Source of the DNA: Hymenobacter cavernae
GTDB taxonomy: Bacteria; Bacteroidota; Bacteroidia; Cytophagales; Hymenobacteraceae
NCBI RefSeq assembly: GCF_014641455.1
Contig: NZ_BMHT01000009.1
Location: 62,001-126,000 of the forward strand
DNA length: 64,000 nt
Direction: 5' to 3'
Below, piece after piece: positions 7,379-16,414 of the stretch. The notes below the pieces were generated by a model that worked only from the letters and a program-made list of their open reading frames with translations, was not told where the DNA came from and ran no database searches. Numbering within the stretch: position 1 is the stretch's first letter; each line of letters starts with the position of its first letter. The position numbers and the translations under genes were made by a program.

Positions 7379-8673
7379 CGGAGCACTTTGTTTTGCCGTA
7401 GTACGTGGCTGCCGATGGCGCACCGCAAGCAGTGACGCGGCTCGCAGTAGCTCCGCCCCAAGGCCAGCAGCCCCTGCGAATCAGCGGCACTGCGGTGGCT
7501 GAAATTCAGTGCCTCGTACGGCTCGGTTAGGTGGTTGCGCTCGGCAGGAAGTTGGTTGAGCAACGCCACTGCGCTTTCTGTAAGCTCGGGCTGGCCCACA
7601 TAGCGCGCATAGGCTACCCGCAGCGGCACAACTACATTAGTGACAAGTAATTGCGCGCTGCTCCGACCTAGGATGGGCACTTTGCCTGTGCGCCCCGGCC
7701 GATAATGTTCGCGCCAGTACTCCGACAAAGGTGCCGCGAAAAATTGCTCCAGCGTCAGCACGTCGGCGGCGGTGAGCAGAGCATCAAATAAGGTGGGCCG
7801 AGCATGCAGCAGGGCAGCAAACTGCGAGAGGCGTACCGTCGGGAAATTAGCGGGTCGTAGCCGCAGGAAGTTCCAAGCGTGTACGGGCAAGGCAGAGGAA
7901 GCTAGGTTGTACTTGTGAGCCAGAAACATATACTCGTTTCGCAAGCCTGTAATATAGCTGTCGGTTTCCGTTTCAGCCGCTTCTCCCAAGAAACCAGCTT
8001 GCCCGAATACTAACGCTTCCAACTGCCTTACATCGTGGCGATGCCGCCGTACGATATTCAACGGCAACGCTTTAGCTAAACGAGCAAGAGACTCGCTGTT
8101 CTTTTGGAACCCAAATGCGGTGGCCAACGCGTGGTACGCTGTAGCTTCCCAATCAGCTCCGAGCTGCTGGTGCAAGGCTTCAATTCCCGCCGCTTTCTGC
8201 TCCACCCGTTCCAGCAAGGCCCTTTCGACCATCATAGCCCGCGTGATGCCCGGCACCTGCATCAGAAATGGGGCGCACGGCAGCGCGGTTGGTGGCGCGC
8301 TTAGCAGCCTTTGGTAGCGCTGTAGCAACTCGGGAGCTAGGCGCGAGGCCAAAGCTAGGGTCGGCACCAGCGTACCATTTGTGCGCCGCACGGCATGGTC
8401 GGCGGTGTATACTACGTGCAGCACTACCTGGTCGTATTTGGGGTCGATTTGGTGTTGGTGGCGCGCCCAATCGGAGGCGCTCAGGTGAATTTCCACGGCT
8501 CCGTTCCACTCCACCTCCCCTATTTGCAGCCGCGCACCCAGGAAGTCGGGGCCGGCGTCGGCGTTGCGGTTACCGGGGCGCAAAACGGTGATGATTTCGC
8601 CTGCTTCCGTTTGTAAATCAGTTTTATCGAAGTATTGATGCTGCCAGATATAGTGTAGGAAATCTTCTTGCAT
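7375..8673 (-). CDS. DUF2851 family protein
   Basis: Bacteroidota-specific family without established function, 432 aa from the ATG at 8671-8673 (MQEDFLHYIWQHQYFDK). The N-terminal hallmark VLRPGNRNADAGPDFLGARL, then VEWNGAVEIHLSASDWARHQ and YDQVVLHVVYTADH are strongly family-like. The C-terminus carries a CxxxxCxxC cluster (CEPRHCLRCAIG), typical of the family and suggestive of metal or nucleic-acid binding. A longer start upstream (8751) would read through an intergenic inverted repeat and is rejected. Stop TGA overlaps the GTG of the next gene. Confidence 0.9.
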   Translation of the reverse strand: MQEDFLHYIWQHQYFDKTDLQTEAGEIITVLRPGNRNADAGPDFLGARLQIGEVEWNGAVEIHLSASDWARHQHQIDPKYDQVVLHVVYTADHAVRRTNGTLVPTLALASRLAPELLQRYQRLLSAPPTALPCAPFLMQVPGITRAMMVERALLERVEQKAAGIEALHQQLGADWEATAYHALATAFGFQKNSESLARLAKALPLNIVRRHRHDVRQLEALVFGQAGFLGEAAETETDSYITGLRNEYMFLAHKYNLASSALPVHAWNFLRLRPANFPTVRLSQFAALLHARPTLFDALLTAADVLTLEQFFAAPLSEYWREHYRPGRTGKVPILGRSSAQLLVTNVVVPLRVAYARYVGQPELTESAVALLNQLPAERNHLTEPYEALNFSHRSAADSQGLLALGRSYCEPRHCLRCAIGSHVLRQNKVLR

Positions 8674-8715
8674 AGAGGATAAACGAAGTATTATTTGTGG
8701 CGTTAAGCTAGGTTC

Positions 8716-8820
8716 TTCTGTCATTCCGAGCAGCGCGAGGAACCTGAGCAATTTGTTGTAGCTGCTACCTCAGATTTCTCGTCTCTGCTTGATGCGCAGA
8801 ATGCTCGAAATGACAAGAAG
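8716..8820. repeat. Intergenic inverted repeat (type A, CATTCCGAGC/GCTCGAAATG arms)
   Basis: CTTCTGTCATTCCGAGCA at left pairs imperfectly with TGCTCGAAATGACAAGAAG at right. Vocabulary (TCATTCCGA, CTGCGCA) is shared with repeats at 46971 and 48951. Confidence 0.6.
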
Positions 8821-8908
8821 TTTACTTAAGCTTCAAAGCTTGGGCCTAATTTTCACAAGCGCCTAAAAAGCTAGCGCGACATACCTAGGTCCTGTATAAA
8901 CCAAACCA

Positions 8909-8942
8909 GCCCGCCCTCACACGAAGTGAAAGCGGGCCGGAC
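8909..8942 (-). terminator. Intrinsic terminator of the lolA-like gene
   Basis: On the minus strand CCCGCTTTCAC-TTCG-TGTGAGGGCGGG, with a T-rich segment after it, lies 18 bp past the stop of the lolA-like gene. Confidence 0.7.
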
Positions 8943-8959
8943 AAATCGTCAGCGACAAC

Positions 8960-9604
8960 CTAGCGTAGGTCAATCACCTTTACGCCTTTGTACTTAGCCT
9001 TGTCAAAGGCAAATGTGTTGGCATCAACGGGCGGATTAGCCTGGAACTTCTTGATAGACACCGTGTAGCGATTGCCATTTTTTTTGAACATCTTCCAGCT
9101 TTTCACCGATTTATCGGTTTTGCTTACCGTCATGCGCACTTTATAGATCTGGTTCGTGCGGTCTTCGGGCGAGAGTTCGATTACGTCGCAGGGCTCACCG
9201 GCTTCTTTGGTTTCCTGCACGTAGGTGTACTTGTAGCCTTTCTTGTAGAGCGTGTAGATCTGGGAAGGCGAAATATCCTGCTCATCCGGGTCGTAATCGG
9301 AGATATTCACCTCATTCTCAGCCTTCATGTAGGTCCACACGGTTTTGCCGTTGTTGATGACCTCCTGGCCGTTCATTTTGAGGTGATACTTCTGACCGCT
9401 CACGGTAATATCACCGCTCATGTTGTCTTTTACCTTCGCCGCGTCGTTTTCCAGCGTCTGCGTGAAGGTAGCTTTGAAAGCATTCAGCGCCTGATATTTA
9501 GCGCTCATCTGATCCAGAATCTTACCTGCTTTAGGGTCCTGCTGCGCTGAGGCCGACGTCATCAGGGAAGCCGAGAGCAGGAGCAGGGCGATGGTTTTCT
9601 TCAT
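8960..9604 (-). CDS. lolA: LolA-like outer-membrane lipoprotein carrier
   Basis: Periplasmic lipoprotein chaperone of the LolA/LolB fold, 214 aa. Signal peptide MKKTIALLLLSASLMTSASA with cleavage before QQDP; then the family signature ILDQMSAKYQALNAFKATFT, the strand SGDITVSGQKYHLKMNGQEV, NGKTVWTYMKAENEVNISDY and a C-terminal NTFAFDKAKYKGVKVIDLR. These match the Bacteroidota LolA-like group in which LolB is usually absent. It is transcribed in the same direction as ftsK, 108 bp downstream of it, an arrangement common in Bacteroidota. Confidence 0.85.
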   Translation of the reverse strand: MKKTIALLLLSASLMTSASAQQDPKAGKILDQMSAKYQALNAFKATFTQTLENDAAKVKDNMSGDITVSGQKYHLKMNGQEVINNGKTVWTYMKAENEVNISDYDPDEQDISPSQIYTLYKKGYKYTYVQETKEAGEPCDVIELSPEDRTNQIYKVRMTVSKTDKSVKSWKMFKKNGNRYTVSIKKFQANPPVDANTFAFDKAKYKGVKVIDLR

Positions 9605-9712
9605 TACAAAAGGGTGGTGTTGCTAAGTAAGTAGTAAGACATCAACAAGGAGGCATTCGTTTAAAACAGAACAGTCAACCGAAGCCTTCAAGGTATGTTT
9701 CTGTACTTACTT

Positions 9713-12691
9713 CTAACTTTTCGAAAGATTATTCAATAACTGTTCCAAACTATACTCGTCCGGAATAAGCACTTCGCGGGCTTTGCTGCCCTCAAAGGGT
9801 CCTACGATACCGGCGTGCTCAAGTTGGTCGATCAGGCGGCCGGCCCGATTATAACCTAACTTCAAGCGGCGCTGCAACAGGGAAGTACTACCCTGCTGGT
9901 GCGTAACAATCACACGCGCAGCCTCTTCGAACATGCTGTCGCGGTCTGTGGGGTCAAAGTCTTCGCCGCCACCGTTGCCGCCGTCTTCGCCGGCCACTTC
10001 GGGCAGCGCGTAGGCATCTGGGTAGCCCTGCTGCTCGCCGATGTAGTCGCAAAGGCGGTCTACTTCGGGTGTGTCGATGAAGGCGCACTGCACGCGAATC
10101 AGGTCGGAACCGGCCGAAAACAGCATGTCGCCCTGACCGACAAGCTGGTCGGCACCGCCCGTGTCGAGGATGGTACGCGAGTCGATCTTAGAAGTTACTT
10201 TGAAGGAAATGCGGCAGGGGAAATTTGCCTTGATGATACCCGTAATGACGTTCACCGAAGGACGCTGCGTAGCCACAATGAGGTGAATACCAATGGCTCG
10301 GGCAAGCTGGGCGAGGCGGGCAATCGGCGTTTCGACCTCCTTGCCGGCCGTCATCATCAGGTCGGCCAATTCGTCGATGACCAGCACGATGAAGGGCATG
10401 AAGCGGTGGCCTTTCTTCGGGTTCAGCCGGCGCTCCACAAACTTGCGGTTGTACTCTTTGAGGTTGCGGCAGCCGGCATCTTTCAGCAGATCGTAGCGCC
10501 GGTCCATTTCCATGCACAACGAATTCAGCGTGTTCACCACCTTCTTGGTGTCGGTGATGATGGCTTCTTCGGTGTCGGGCAGCTTGGCCAGGAAGTGACG
10601 CTCGATTTTGTTGAAGATGCTCAGCTCCACCTTCTTCGGGTCCACGAGCACAAACTTCAACTGCGACGGATGGCGCTTGTAGAGCAACGACGCCAGAATC
10701 ACGTTCAGGCCCACCGACTTACCCTGACCGGTAGCACCGGCCATGAGCAAGTGCGGCATTTTAGCTAGGTCGGCCACGAACACTTCGTTGGTGATGGTGC
10801 GACCGAACGCTACCGGCAGGTCCATTTCGGTGTTCACGAACTTATCCGTGCTGAATACCGAGCGAATGCTCACCATCTCCTTTTTCGTGTTCGGCACCTC
10901 GATACCGATGGTGCCTTTGCCCGGAATCGGGGCGATGATACGAATACCTAGGGCTGCTAAGCTCAGGGCAATATCATCTTCCAGGCTCTTGATTTTGGAG
11001 ATTCGCACCCCGGCATCCGGCACGATTTCGTAGAGCGTCACCGTTGGGCCGATAGTGGCTTTGATGCTAGCGATATTGATGCCGTAGTGACCTAGGGTCT
11101 CCACGATGCGGTCTTTGTTGGCTTCCAGCTCTTCTTTGCTCACTTGGGCCTTGGCGGCTCCGTAATCATTGAGCAGCTCCAGGGTTGGATACTGGTAGCG
11201 CGGCAGGTCCAGCGTCGGGTCGTAGTTGACCGTGGGCATGGTTTCAGCTTCCTCGTCGGCTTCGGCAATAGCGGCCATATCAGCACCAGCAGCGGGGTCC
11301 AGCTCGCCGGGCGTGCTTTCGATTTCCAGGGCTGGCGTAGGTGCTTCACGCACAGTTAGCGTAGGCGAAGGAGCCGGCAAGGGTGCATCCGGATCGGCCA
11401 GGTCTGCTAACGACAGCGGCGTGGGCACGCGGGAAGGCACCGCAACCGGCGGCTCCGCTACGGGTGCTTCGATGGAAAAGCTAGGTCCGCTGGTGGTGGC
11501 GACCTTGGCAGCAGCTGCGGCGGTTGTAAGTGCGGCCGCAGCCGGCGCTACCGTCAGCGGAACCACCGCTGCACCAGCGGCAACTGCCGCCGCAACGGGT
11601 GCCGTCGTATCGACGCTGACGCTTAGTGCAGGCTTCGCTATGGGGCCAGTTGCCACCATCGGTACGTCCTGCTCATCGTCAGCATCTTCGTCTTCCTCTT
11701 CTTCCTCAAGCTGCGCTTGCGGGCGAGCAGGTGCAGCCGGAGCGGCGACGGGGCCTACGCGGCGCAGCGTCATACCGAGCGGGGCTGCTTCCTCTTCTTC
11801 GTCCTCCTCTTCAAGGGAAGCCGTAGGGTTAGCAGCATGATTTACACCTAGGCCATTACGCTCGTATGTATCCTGATAATCAACCTCCTCATCCTCAAGA
11901 CCAGAGCGGTGCAGATTCAGACTCGTTACGTTGAAGAAGAACACTACGAAGGAAATCAGCAGGAACGCCAGCAGCAGCACCGTGCCCCAGCCAATGAGGC
12001 TATCAAGCCAAAGGGCCGTCTCGTAGCCGATGCCACCGCTCAGGAAATCAAGGCTATGTGCCAGGCCAGAGTCGCCATCGGGTGCTTCCAGCGACAGGAC
12101 GACGTAGCCCAGCAGCACGCTCAGCCACACCATCGTAAACAAGCACAGGGCCAGCACGTAGCTCAACGACAACCCAGGGCGCCGGAACACAATCTTGTAG
12201 CCCAGGAAGAACACAATGGGAATGACGGCGAAAGCTGCCACACCGAAGCCTTTGTAAATCAGGACCTGCGCCATGAACGCGCCGACCAGCCCCAGCCAGT
12301 TGCCGGACTCCTGCCCCGCTTCCTTCACCTGCGTATTGCTCAGGCCTTCTACCACGCTTTGGTCGGAGTGCCCGGTGAACACAAACGACACGAACGCAAT
12401 AGTCAGGTACATAGAGCCTAACAGGAAGAAGAAGCCCAGAAAAAGCTGAAAGCGCCGGTCGCGCAGGAAGCCAAACAGCCCACTGAACGACACCGTGGGC
12501 AGCTTCAGGGGGCGGCGCGGTGGCTTGGCAGCTTTTGCGGCGGCTTTTGCGGCCGCAGGTCGCTGACTGGCTTCGTTGCGCCGGGGCTCACGTACGGGCT
12601 CCTCCGCGGGTCGCGCGGCAGCGCGCGATGGGCGGGGCTCGTTGCCACGAGCAGGCGGAGTCATATTTTGTTTGTATGTATTTTTAGCCAT
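9713..12691 (-). CDS. ftsK: DNA translocase FtsK/SpoIIIE
   Basis: Septal hexameric dsDNA pump for chromosome segregation, 992 aa from the ATG at 12689-12691 (MAKNTYKQN). Residues ~1-80 are a basic Pro/Ala region; ~85-260 contain four membrane segments (FLGFFFLLGSMYLTIAFVSF, FAVIPIVFFLGYKIVF and others); ~265-500 are a low-complexity acidic/Ala/Pro linker; the C-terminal motor has alpha domain (YGINIASIKATIGPTVTLYE), Walker A GATGQGKSVGLN, Walker B FIVLVIDELADLMM, and the gamma winged helix (LKLGYNRAGRLIDQLEHAGI) that reads polarity sequences. A start seven codons upstream (MAFWCVR) is possible but less family-like. Confidence 0.96.
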   Translation of the reverse strand: MAKNTYKQNMTPPARGNEPRPSRAAARPAEEPVREPRRNEASQRPAAAKAAAKAAKPPRRPLKLPTVSFSGLFGFLRDRRFQLFLGFFFLLGSMYLTIAFVSFVFTGHSDQSVVEGLSNTQVKEAGQESGNWLGLVGAFMAQVLIYKGFGVAAFAVIPIVFFLGYKIVFRRPGLSLSYVLALCLFTMVWLSVLLGYVVLSLEAPDGDSGLAHSLDFLSGGIGYETALWLDSLIGWGTVLLLAFLLISFVVFFFNVTSLNLHRSGLEDEEVDYQDTYERNGLGVNHAANPTASLEEEDEEEEAAPLGMTLRRVGPVAAPAAPARPQAQLEEEEEDEDADDEQDVPMVATGPIAKPALSVSVDTTAPVAAAVAAGAAVVPLTVAPAAAALTTAAAAAKVATTSGPSFSIEAPVAEPPVAVPSRVPTPLSLADLADPDAPLPAPSPTLTVREAPTPALEIESTPGELDPAAGADMAAIAEADEEAETMPTVNYDPTLDLPRYQYPTLELLNDYGAAKAQVSKEELEANKDRIVETLGHYGINIASIKATIGPTVTLYEIVPDAGVRISKIKSLEDDIALSLAALGIRIIAPIPGKGTIGIEVPNTKKEMVSIRSVFSTDKFVNTEMDLPVAFGRTITNEVFVADLAKMPHLLMAGATGQGKSVGLNVILASLLYKRHPSQLKFVLVDPKKVELSIFNKIERHFLAKLPDTEEAIITDTKKVVNTLNSLCMEMDRRYDLLKDAGCRNLKEYNRKFVERRLNPKKGHRFMPFIVLVIDELADLMMTAGKEVETPIARLAQLARAIGIHLIVATQRPSVNVITGIIKANFPCRISFKVTSKIDSRTILDTGGADQLVGQGDMLFSAGSDLIRVQCAFIDTPEVDRLCDYIGEQQGYPDAYALPEVAGEDGGNGGGEDFDPTDRDSMFEEAARVIVTHQQGSTSLLQRRLKLGYNRAGRLIDQLEHAGIVGPFEGSKAREVLIPDEYSLEQLLNNLSKS

Positions 12692-12726
12692 TCTCACGCA
12701 CCAAAAGGCCAAATCTAGCTATTTCC

Positions 12727-12859
12727 GGTGAGATGGTGAGTTGGTGAAATAGTGAGTTATCCAGCAATAGGTTGGGAAGTTTACTACTTACCTAACCTAG
12801 CTCATCTGGAACATCAAACCTTCTATTCACAAACGCACCATTTCACTACTTCACCTCAT
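12727..12859. repeat. Tandem-word inverted repeat (type B) between two minus genes
   Basis: Left arm GGTGAGATGGTGAGTTGGTG... and right arm CACCATTTCACTACTTCACC are reverse complements made of the words GGTGA and TGAAAT. The right arm contains the CTA (TAG stop) of the membrane protein gene at 12846-12848, so that protein's last residues EVK come from the repeat. Confidence 0.75.
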
Positions 12860-14561
12860 AAAGATACACCTGCCAGTACGCCATTGGGTCATGGAACTCG
12901 CGCAGTAGGCGCAGACCGCTGCGCACCGGAGTGGCAAGCCGCACGGCCGATAGTACATAGCGCCCACCCATCTGGCGGAAAGCAGCGGCATCAAACGCAA
13001 AATCTTGTACTGTACGGTGAGATAACGCGCCGACGCGGAAATTCTTGCCTAGCTCGGCGGCCATCAGATAGCAGCGGTTGCCCCAGGCATCGAAGTACGT
13101 ACGCAGCACGGCGCTCTTGGCCAGCTCGCCCGCAATCAGGGGGCGGAACTGGTGTTTGTACGGCAGCGGGTAATTGTTCTGGTAGCTGTCCAGCGTGTAG
13201 AAGCCGTTGAGTTGGGCAACACTAGGCGGCAAACCCAGGCAAGCCACGCGGTATTGGGCGGGCTCCTCCCCTGTTTGCTGCTGAATACTGTTTTGAATTT
13301 CAGCGAACAAAGCTGGTGCTACAAAGGCTTTGTAGCTAGGTTCATTAGTGCGGGCACGACCAACTAGTATGCACAGGTTTGCCAGCCATTCGGTGTTCAT
13401 CGCTAAGCCAATAAGCAGTTGAAATGTCACCAACGCCATGCGCAACCTAGCATTGAGCAGCCGCCGCAGACAAAACACCAGCACCACAAACCACAGCAAA
13501 GGCGTCAGGAAATGAAAGCGGCTCAGGTTGAAGGTGCGCAAGGCAGGCACTTGGTTTTGTACCACCGCTACAAGCTGGGGATAAAATCCGCAGAACACCG
13601 CCAAGCAACCTAGCCCGATCAGCAGCGGCACCAGCTCGCGGCGTAAGGAGCGGCGCGCGGCAGCAGACGCCGTAAATAGCGCCGCACCAATGCCCAGCAG
13701 CGCCGCGCCCCGGAAGAAAAGGCTAGCATGATATTGCCCCATGAAGAAGTAGAGCGCGGCGCTCTTCAGTCCAGCTTTCCAGCCATGCGGACCTAGCTGA
13801 CCTAAGTCGAACTCCAAGCGGTGCGGCACAAACTGCTTGGCAATCAGCAAGGAGTAGAACAATGGGTATTCCACAACCAGGAACATAATCGTCAGCAAGG
13901 CCAGGCCGGCCACCAGGCGCCACGCCACTCGCCGCTTCTGCCACACGTCCCAGAGCAGCAGCACAAACGCGCCGGCCACCACAAACGCGCCGGCCAAGAC
14001 AAACATCGACCACAGCGGAAACAGAATCAGCAGGAGCCAGTCGGTCCAGTGGCCGGGGCCGCGCCGTAGGTTCAGCAAAGCCAGCAGCACCCACGGCTGC
14101 CCCAGCACTGATACGCCATAAATTGGGTAAATCGGCAGCACGGCCCAGGCCAGACCTAGGCCAGCGGCCAGCCAGCGGCTCTGCGCGGTTGCGTCGGGCA
14201 GAAAGTGCCGCCGCAGCAGCGCGTACATGCCCAGCAACCCGATCAGGCGCACCAGCACCTCGTGCGCCAGGTAGGCCCACAACGGTGAGAGAGCGGCAAA
14301 CAGCGGCATCGTCAGGCTCAGACCCGAGCGCAACGCATTGCGGGGCAGGCCATTCATGATGGGCGGCACCACGGCGTCAGATCGGTAGTCGAGGGCTAGG
14401 TGATGGCGCGTGAGCAGGTATGGAATGCTGATTTCTGTGTCCAGATTATCATCGATGGTGATGTAGCTCTGCGGGCCGAGCACCAGCCAGGGCAGCAGAA
14501 AAAGCAGCAGCCCCAGCAGCGCAACAACCAGCGGCGATGAAAAACGGGAAGAAAAAGGCAT
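12846..14561 (-). CDS. Polytopic membrane protein, DUF6044-like
   Basis: 571 aa with about a dozen hydrophobic segments: VVALLGLLLFLLPWLVLG near the N-terminus followed by SYITIDDNLDTEISIPYLL, an acidic luminal loop of the kind seen in GT-C-like proteins. Further on come YPIYGVSVLGQPWVLLALLN, a stretch of helices, and a soluble C-terminal domain from ~residue 400 (YRVACLGLPPSVAQLNGFYT, LIAGELAKSAVLRTYFDAWG). The architecture and motifs resemble DUF6044 (YkoS-type) proteins; function is unproven, perhaps cell-surface glycan transfer. A TACCTTTG -7 element sits 17 bp upstream of the ATG. Its stop codon lies inside the adjoining inverted repeat. Confidence 0.7.
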   Translation of the reverse strand: MPFSSRFSSPLVVALLGLLLFLLPWLVLGPQSYITIDDNLDTEISIPYLLTRHHLALDYRSDAVVPPIMNGLPRNALRSGLSLTMPLFAALSPLWAYLAHEVLVRLIGLLGMYALLRRHFLPDATAQSRWLAAGLGLAWAVLPIYPIYGVSVLGQPWVLLALLNLRRGPGHWTDWLLLILFPLWSMFVLAGAFVVAGAFVLLLWDVWQKRRVAWRLVAGLALLTIMFLVVEYPLFYSLLIAKQFVPHRLEFDLGQLGPHGWKAGLKSAALYFFMGQYHASLFFRGAALLGIGAALFTASAAARRSLRRELVPLLIGLGCLAVFCGFYPQLVAVVQNQVPALRTFNLSRFHFLTPLLWFVVLVFCLRRLLNARLRMALVTFQLLIGLAMNTEWLANLCILVGRARTNEPSYKAFVAPALFAEIQNSIQQQTGEEPAQYRVACLGLPPSVAQLNGFYTLDSYQNNYPLPYKHQFRPLIAGELAKSAVLRTYFDAWGNRCYLMAAELGKNFRVGALSHRTVQDFAFDAAAFRQMGGRYVLSAVRLATPVRSGLRLLREFHDPMAYWQVYLYEVK

Positions 14562-14578
14562 ACAACAGCAGGTTGGGG

Positions 14579-14586
14579 CAAAGGTA
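14579..14586 (-). promoter_or_regulatory. Bacteroidota -7 element TACCTTTG
   Basis: TACCTTTG on the minus strand, 17 bp before the ATG of the 571-aa membrane protein; predicts a leader of only about 10 nt. Confidence 0.5.
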
Positions 14587-14843
14587 ACAGGCGGCTCCGA
14601 GCTGCCTGCTGCGCTCCTCAGAAGTTCCCGTTGAGCTTACATTTCATAATCTGACCAGTACTTTTAACCCACAATTGCCGGCTTTCGACCTAGGTCGCGA
14701 CTTTCCGGTTTTCTTTGTTTCTGCTGCTCAGTGCTATACCTGAATCATTGGGCTGCCAACGTCCGTGCCCGCGTACACTCGTTCTCAGCTACTACCATAA
14801 ACTAAGTAAAGCACAAAGCTGTAAACAGCTTTTAGTTATCACT

Positions 14844-15260
14844 ATGTTTCAACATATACTCACCTTCGCCAATCCGCAGGACGTCTGCATCAATGAATAT
14901 GACGAGGCAAATGGCTGGCTGCGCGCTACCTGGCGGGGCTTCGTCAACAACCAGGATGCCACCAAAGGCGCTAGCAAAACCCTGGAAGTCATGGAAATCA
15001 CCCATGCGCCTTGCCTGCTGAACGACAACAGTCAGATCGTCGGGCCGTGGTTCGATTCGGTGGAATGGCTGGAGCGCGTGTGGGTGCCGCAGGCGGCAAA
15101 GCTAGGTCTGCGCTACATCGCCCACGTAATGCCGCCCGATGCCAACGCCGACATCACTACCGTTGCCATCCGCCACCCCGACCAGATTCCGTTTGAGCTG
15201 CAAATATTCCGGCAGGTAGCCGAAGCCGAAGAATGGCTCCACACCTGCCAGGAGCGGTGA
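14844..15260 (+). CDS. STAS/SpoIIAA-like protein
   Basis: 138-aa soluble protein of unknown role from the ATG at 14844 (MFQHILTFANPQDVCINEYD). The pattern WLRATWRGFVNNQDATKGAS, then PCLLNDNSQIVGPWFDSVEW and LGLRYIAHVMPPDANAD resembles the STAS-like domain proteins common in Hymenobacter and relatives, which may act as anti-anti-sigma or lipid-binding proteins, though the phosphorylatable Ser of classic STAS anti-sigma antagonists is not evident. A hairpin AAAGCTG-TAAA-CAGCTTT at 14814-14832 lies just upstream of the start and could affect translation. Confidence 0.65.
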   Translation: MFQHILTFANPQDVCINEYDEANGWLRATWRGFVNNQDATKGASKTLEVMEITHAPCLLNDNSQIVGPWFDSVEWLERVWVPQAAKLGLRYIAHVMPPDANADITTVAIRHPDQIPFELQIFRQVAEAEEWLHTCQER

Positions 15261-15336
15261 GGTGGTGAGTGGTGAGGTGTCTTCTAAGTGATGGACGAGT
15301 TAAACATCAAATTCACCACTCACCACCTCACCACTC
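15257..15336. repeat. Tandem-word inverted repeat (type B) between convergent genes
   Basis: GGTGAGGTGGTGAGTGGTGA at left, TCACCACTCACCACCTCACC at right, with a loop holding GATGGACGAGTTAAACATC. The left arm supplies the TGA of the STAS-like gene (15258-15260) and the right arm abuts the xerD stop, so one hairpin serves both convergent genes. Confidence 0.8.
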
Positions 15337-16234
15337 AGCTACGCGGGTGAAACTCCGTGATTACCTGCTTGAGATAATCACGGTCGAGGTGGGTGTAGAT
15401 TTCGGTGGTCGTGATGCTTTCGTGACCTAGCATTTCCTGCACGGCCCGCAGGTCGGCGCCGCCTTCGATGAGGTGCGTGGCAAACGAATGGCGGAACGTG
15501 TGCGGGCTGATGGTCTTGCGGATGCCGGCTTTGGTCGCTAAGTCTTTGATAATGTTGAAGATCATGATGCGCGAGAGGCCCGTGCCGCGCTTGTTCAGAA
15601 AGACGGTGTCTTCGTGGCCGGGCTTGATGTCGAGGTGCGTGCGCACGCCGGTGAGGTAGAAACCTAGGTGCTTGAGCGCATCGCGACCGATGGGCACGAG
15701 GCGCTCCTTGTTGCCCTTGCCGGTCACGCGCACGAAACCCTGGTCGGCGTAGAGGTTGGAGAGGCGCAGCTCCGTCAATTCCGACACGCGCAAGCCCGAC
15801 GAGTAGAGCACTTCCAGGATGGCCCGATTGCGGGTGCCTTCATTGGTACTCAGGTCCACGGCCTCCAGCATCTGCGTAATTTCCTCGTAGCTCAGCGTGT
15901 CGGGCAGCTTACGGCCGATCTTGGGCGCTTCCAGCGTATCAGTCGGATCGAGCAGCAGTAGGTCCTCCATAATCAAGAAGTTATAGAAGGCTTTGATACC
16001 CGATAGCGTGCGAGCCTGGCTGGTGGCGCTCATACCTAGCTCGCCGAGCCACGCCAGAAAATCGCGCAGCAAGCGCGTGGTTACCTTTTCAGGACCGGCG
16101 GACAATTTTGAAATTTCCAGGTACTGCCGCAGCTTGCTGATGTCGCGCACGTAGGCCTCCACCGAGTTAGGCGACAACGATTTTTCGAGCTGCAAATAGC
16201 CTTCGAATTGCTTGATGCTGACGGACCAGTTCAC
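15335..16234 (-). CDS. xerD: Tyrosine recombinase XerD
   Basis: Resolves chromosome dimers at dif together with XerC, guided by FtsK. I chose GTG at 16232-16234 (VNWSVSIKQFEGYLQ), giving 299 aa, the usual XerD length; the extra N-terminal 23 residues from the ATG at 16303 do not fit. Core-binding domain: LEKSLSPNSVEAYVRDISKL and FYNFLIMEDLLLLDPT. Catalytic residues are all visible: Arg in SSGLRVSELTELRL, Lys in RVTGKGNKERLVPI, HxxR in SPHTFRHSFATHL, His in LGHESITTTEIYTH and the Tyr of EIYTHLD. Divergent from aroQ with about 180 bp between. Confidence 0.95.
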   Translation of the reverse strand: MNWSVSIKQFEGYLQLEKSLSPNSVEAYVRDISKLRQYLEISKLSAGPEKVTTRLLRDFLAWLGELGMSATSQARTLSGIKAFYNFLIMEDLLLLDPTDTLEAPKIGRKLPDTLSYEEITQMLEAVDLSTNEGTRNRAILEVLYSSGLRVSELTELRLSNLYADQGFVRVTGKGNKERLVPIGRDALKHLGFYLTGVRTHLDIKPGHEDTVFLNKRGTGLSRIMIFNIIKDLATKAGIRKTISPHTFRHSFATHLIEGGADLRAVQEMLGHESITTTEIYTHLDRDYLKQVITEFHPRS

Positions 16235-16414
16235 TTGGGGAGAAGTTAGAGGTTGGCAAAGGTCGGTGAACCTTGCTAAAGGTTTAGAAAAACCTAGCTC
16301 CAAAATTTCTGTTCAACGACCTTTGCCACCTAGGTTTCATCTACTCCGGGAGAACAGCCAGCCTCCTATTTCTCAGCTCCCAACTCCTAGCTCCTAGCTC
16401 CTTCCAAAAAGCAC

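Noticed and set aside
9899..10768. 289-codon plus-strand frame inside ftsK
   Set aside because: Antisense of the FtsK motor domain, with no recognisable motif; the minus-strand gene has all catalytic motifs.
11226..11840. Long Ala/Ser/Gly-rich frame on the plus strand inside ftsK
   Set aside because: It is the antisense shadow of ftsK's low-complexity Ala/Pro/Glu linker; composition and position explain it.
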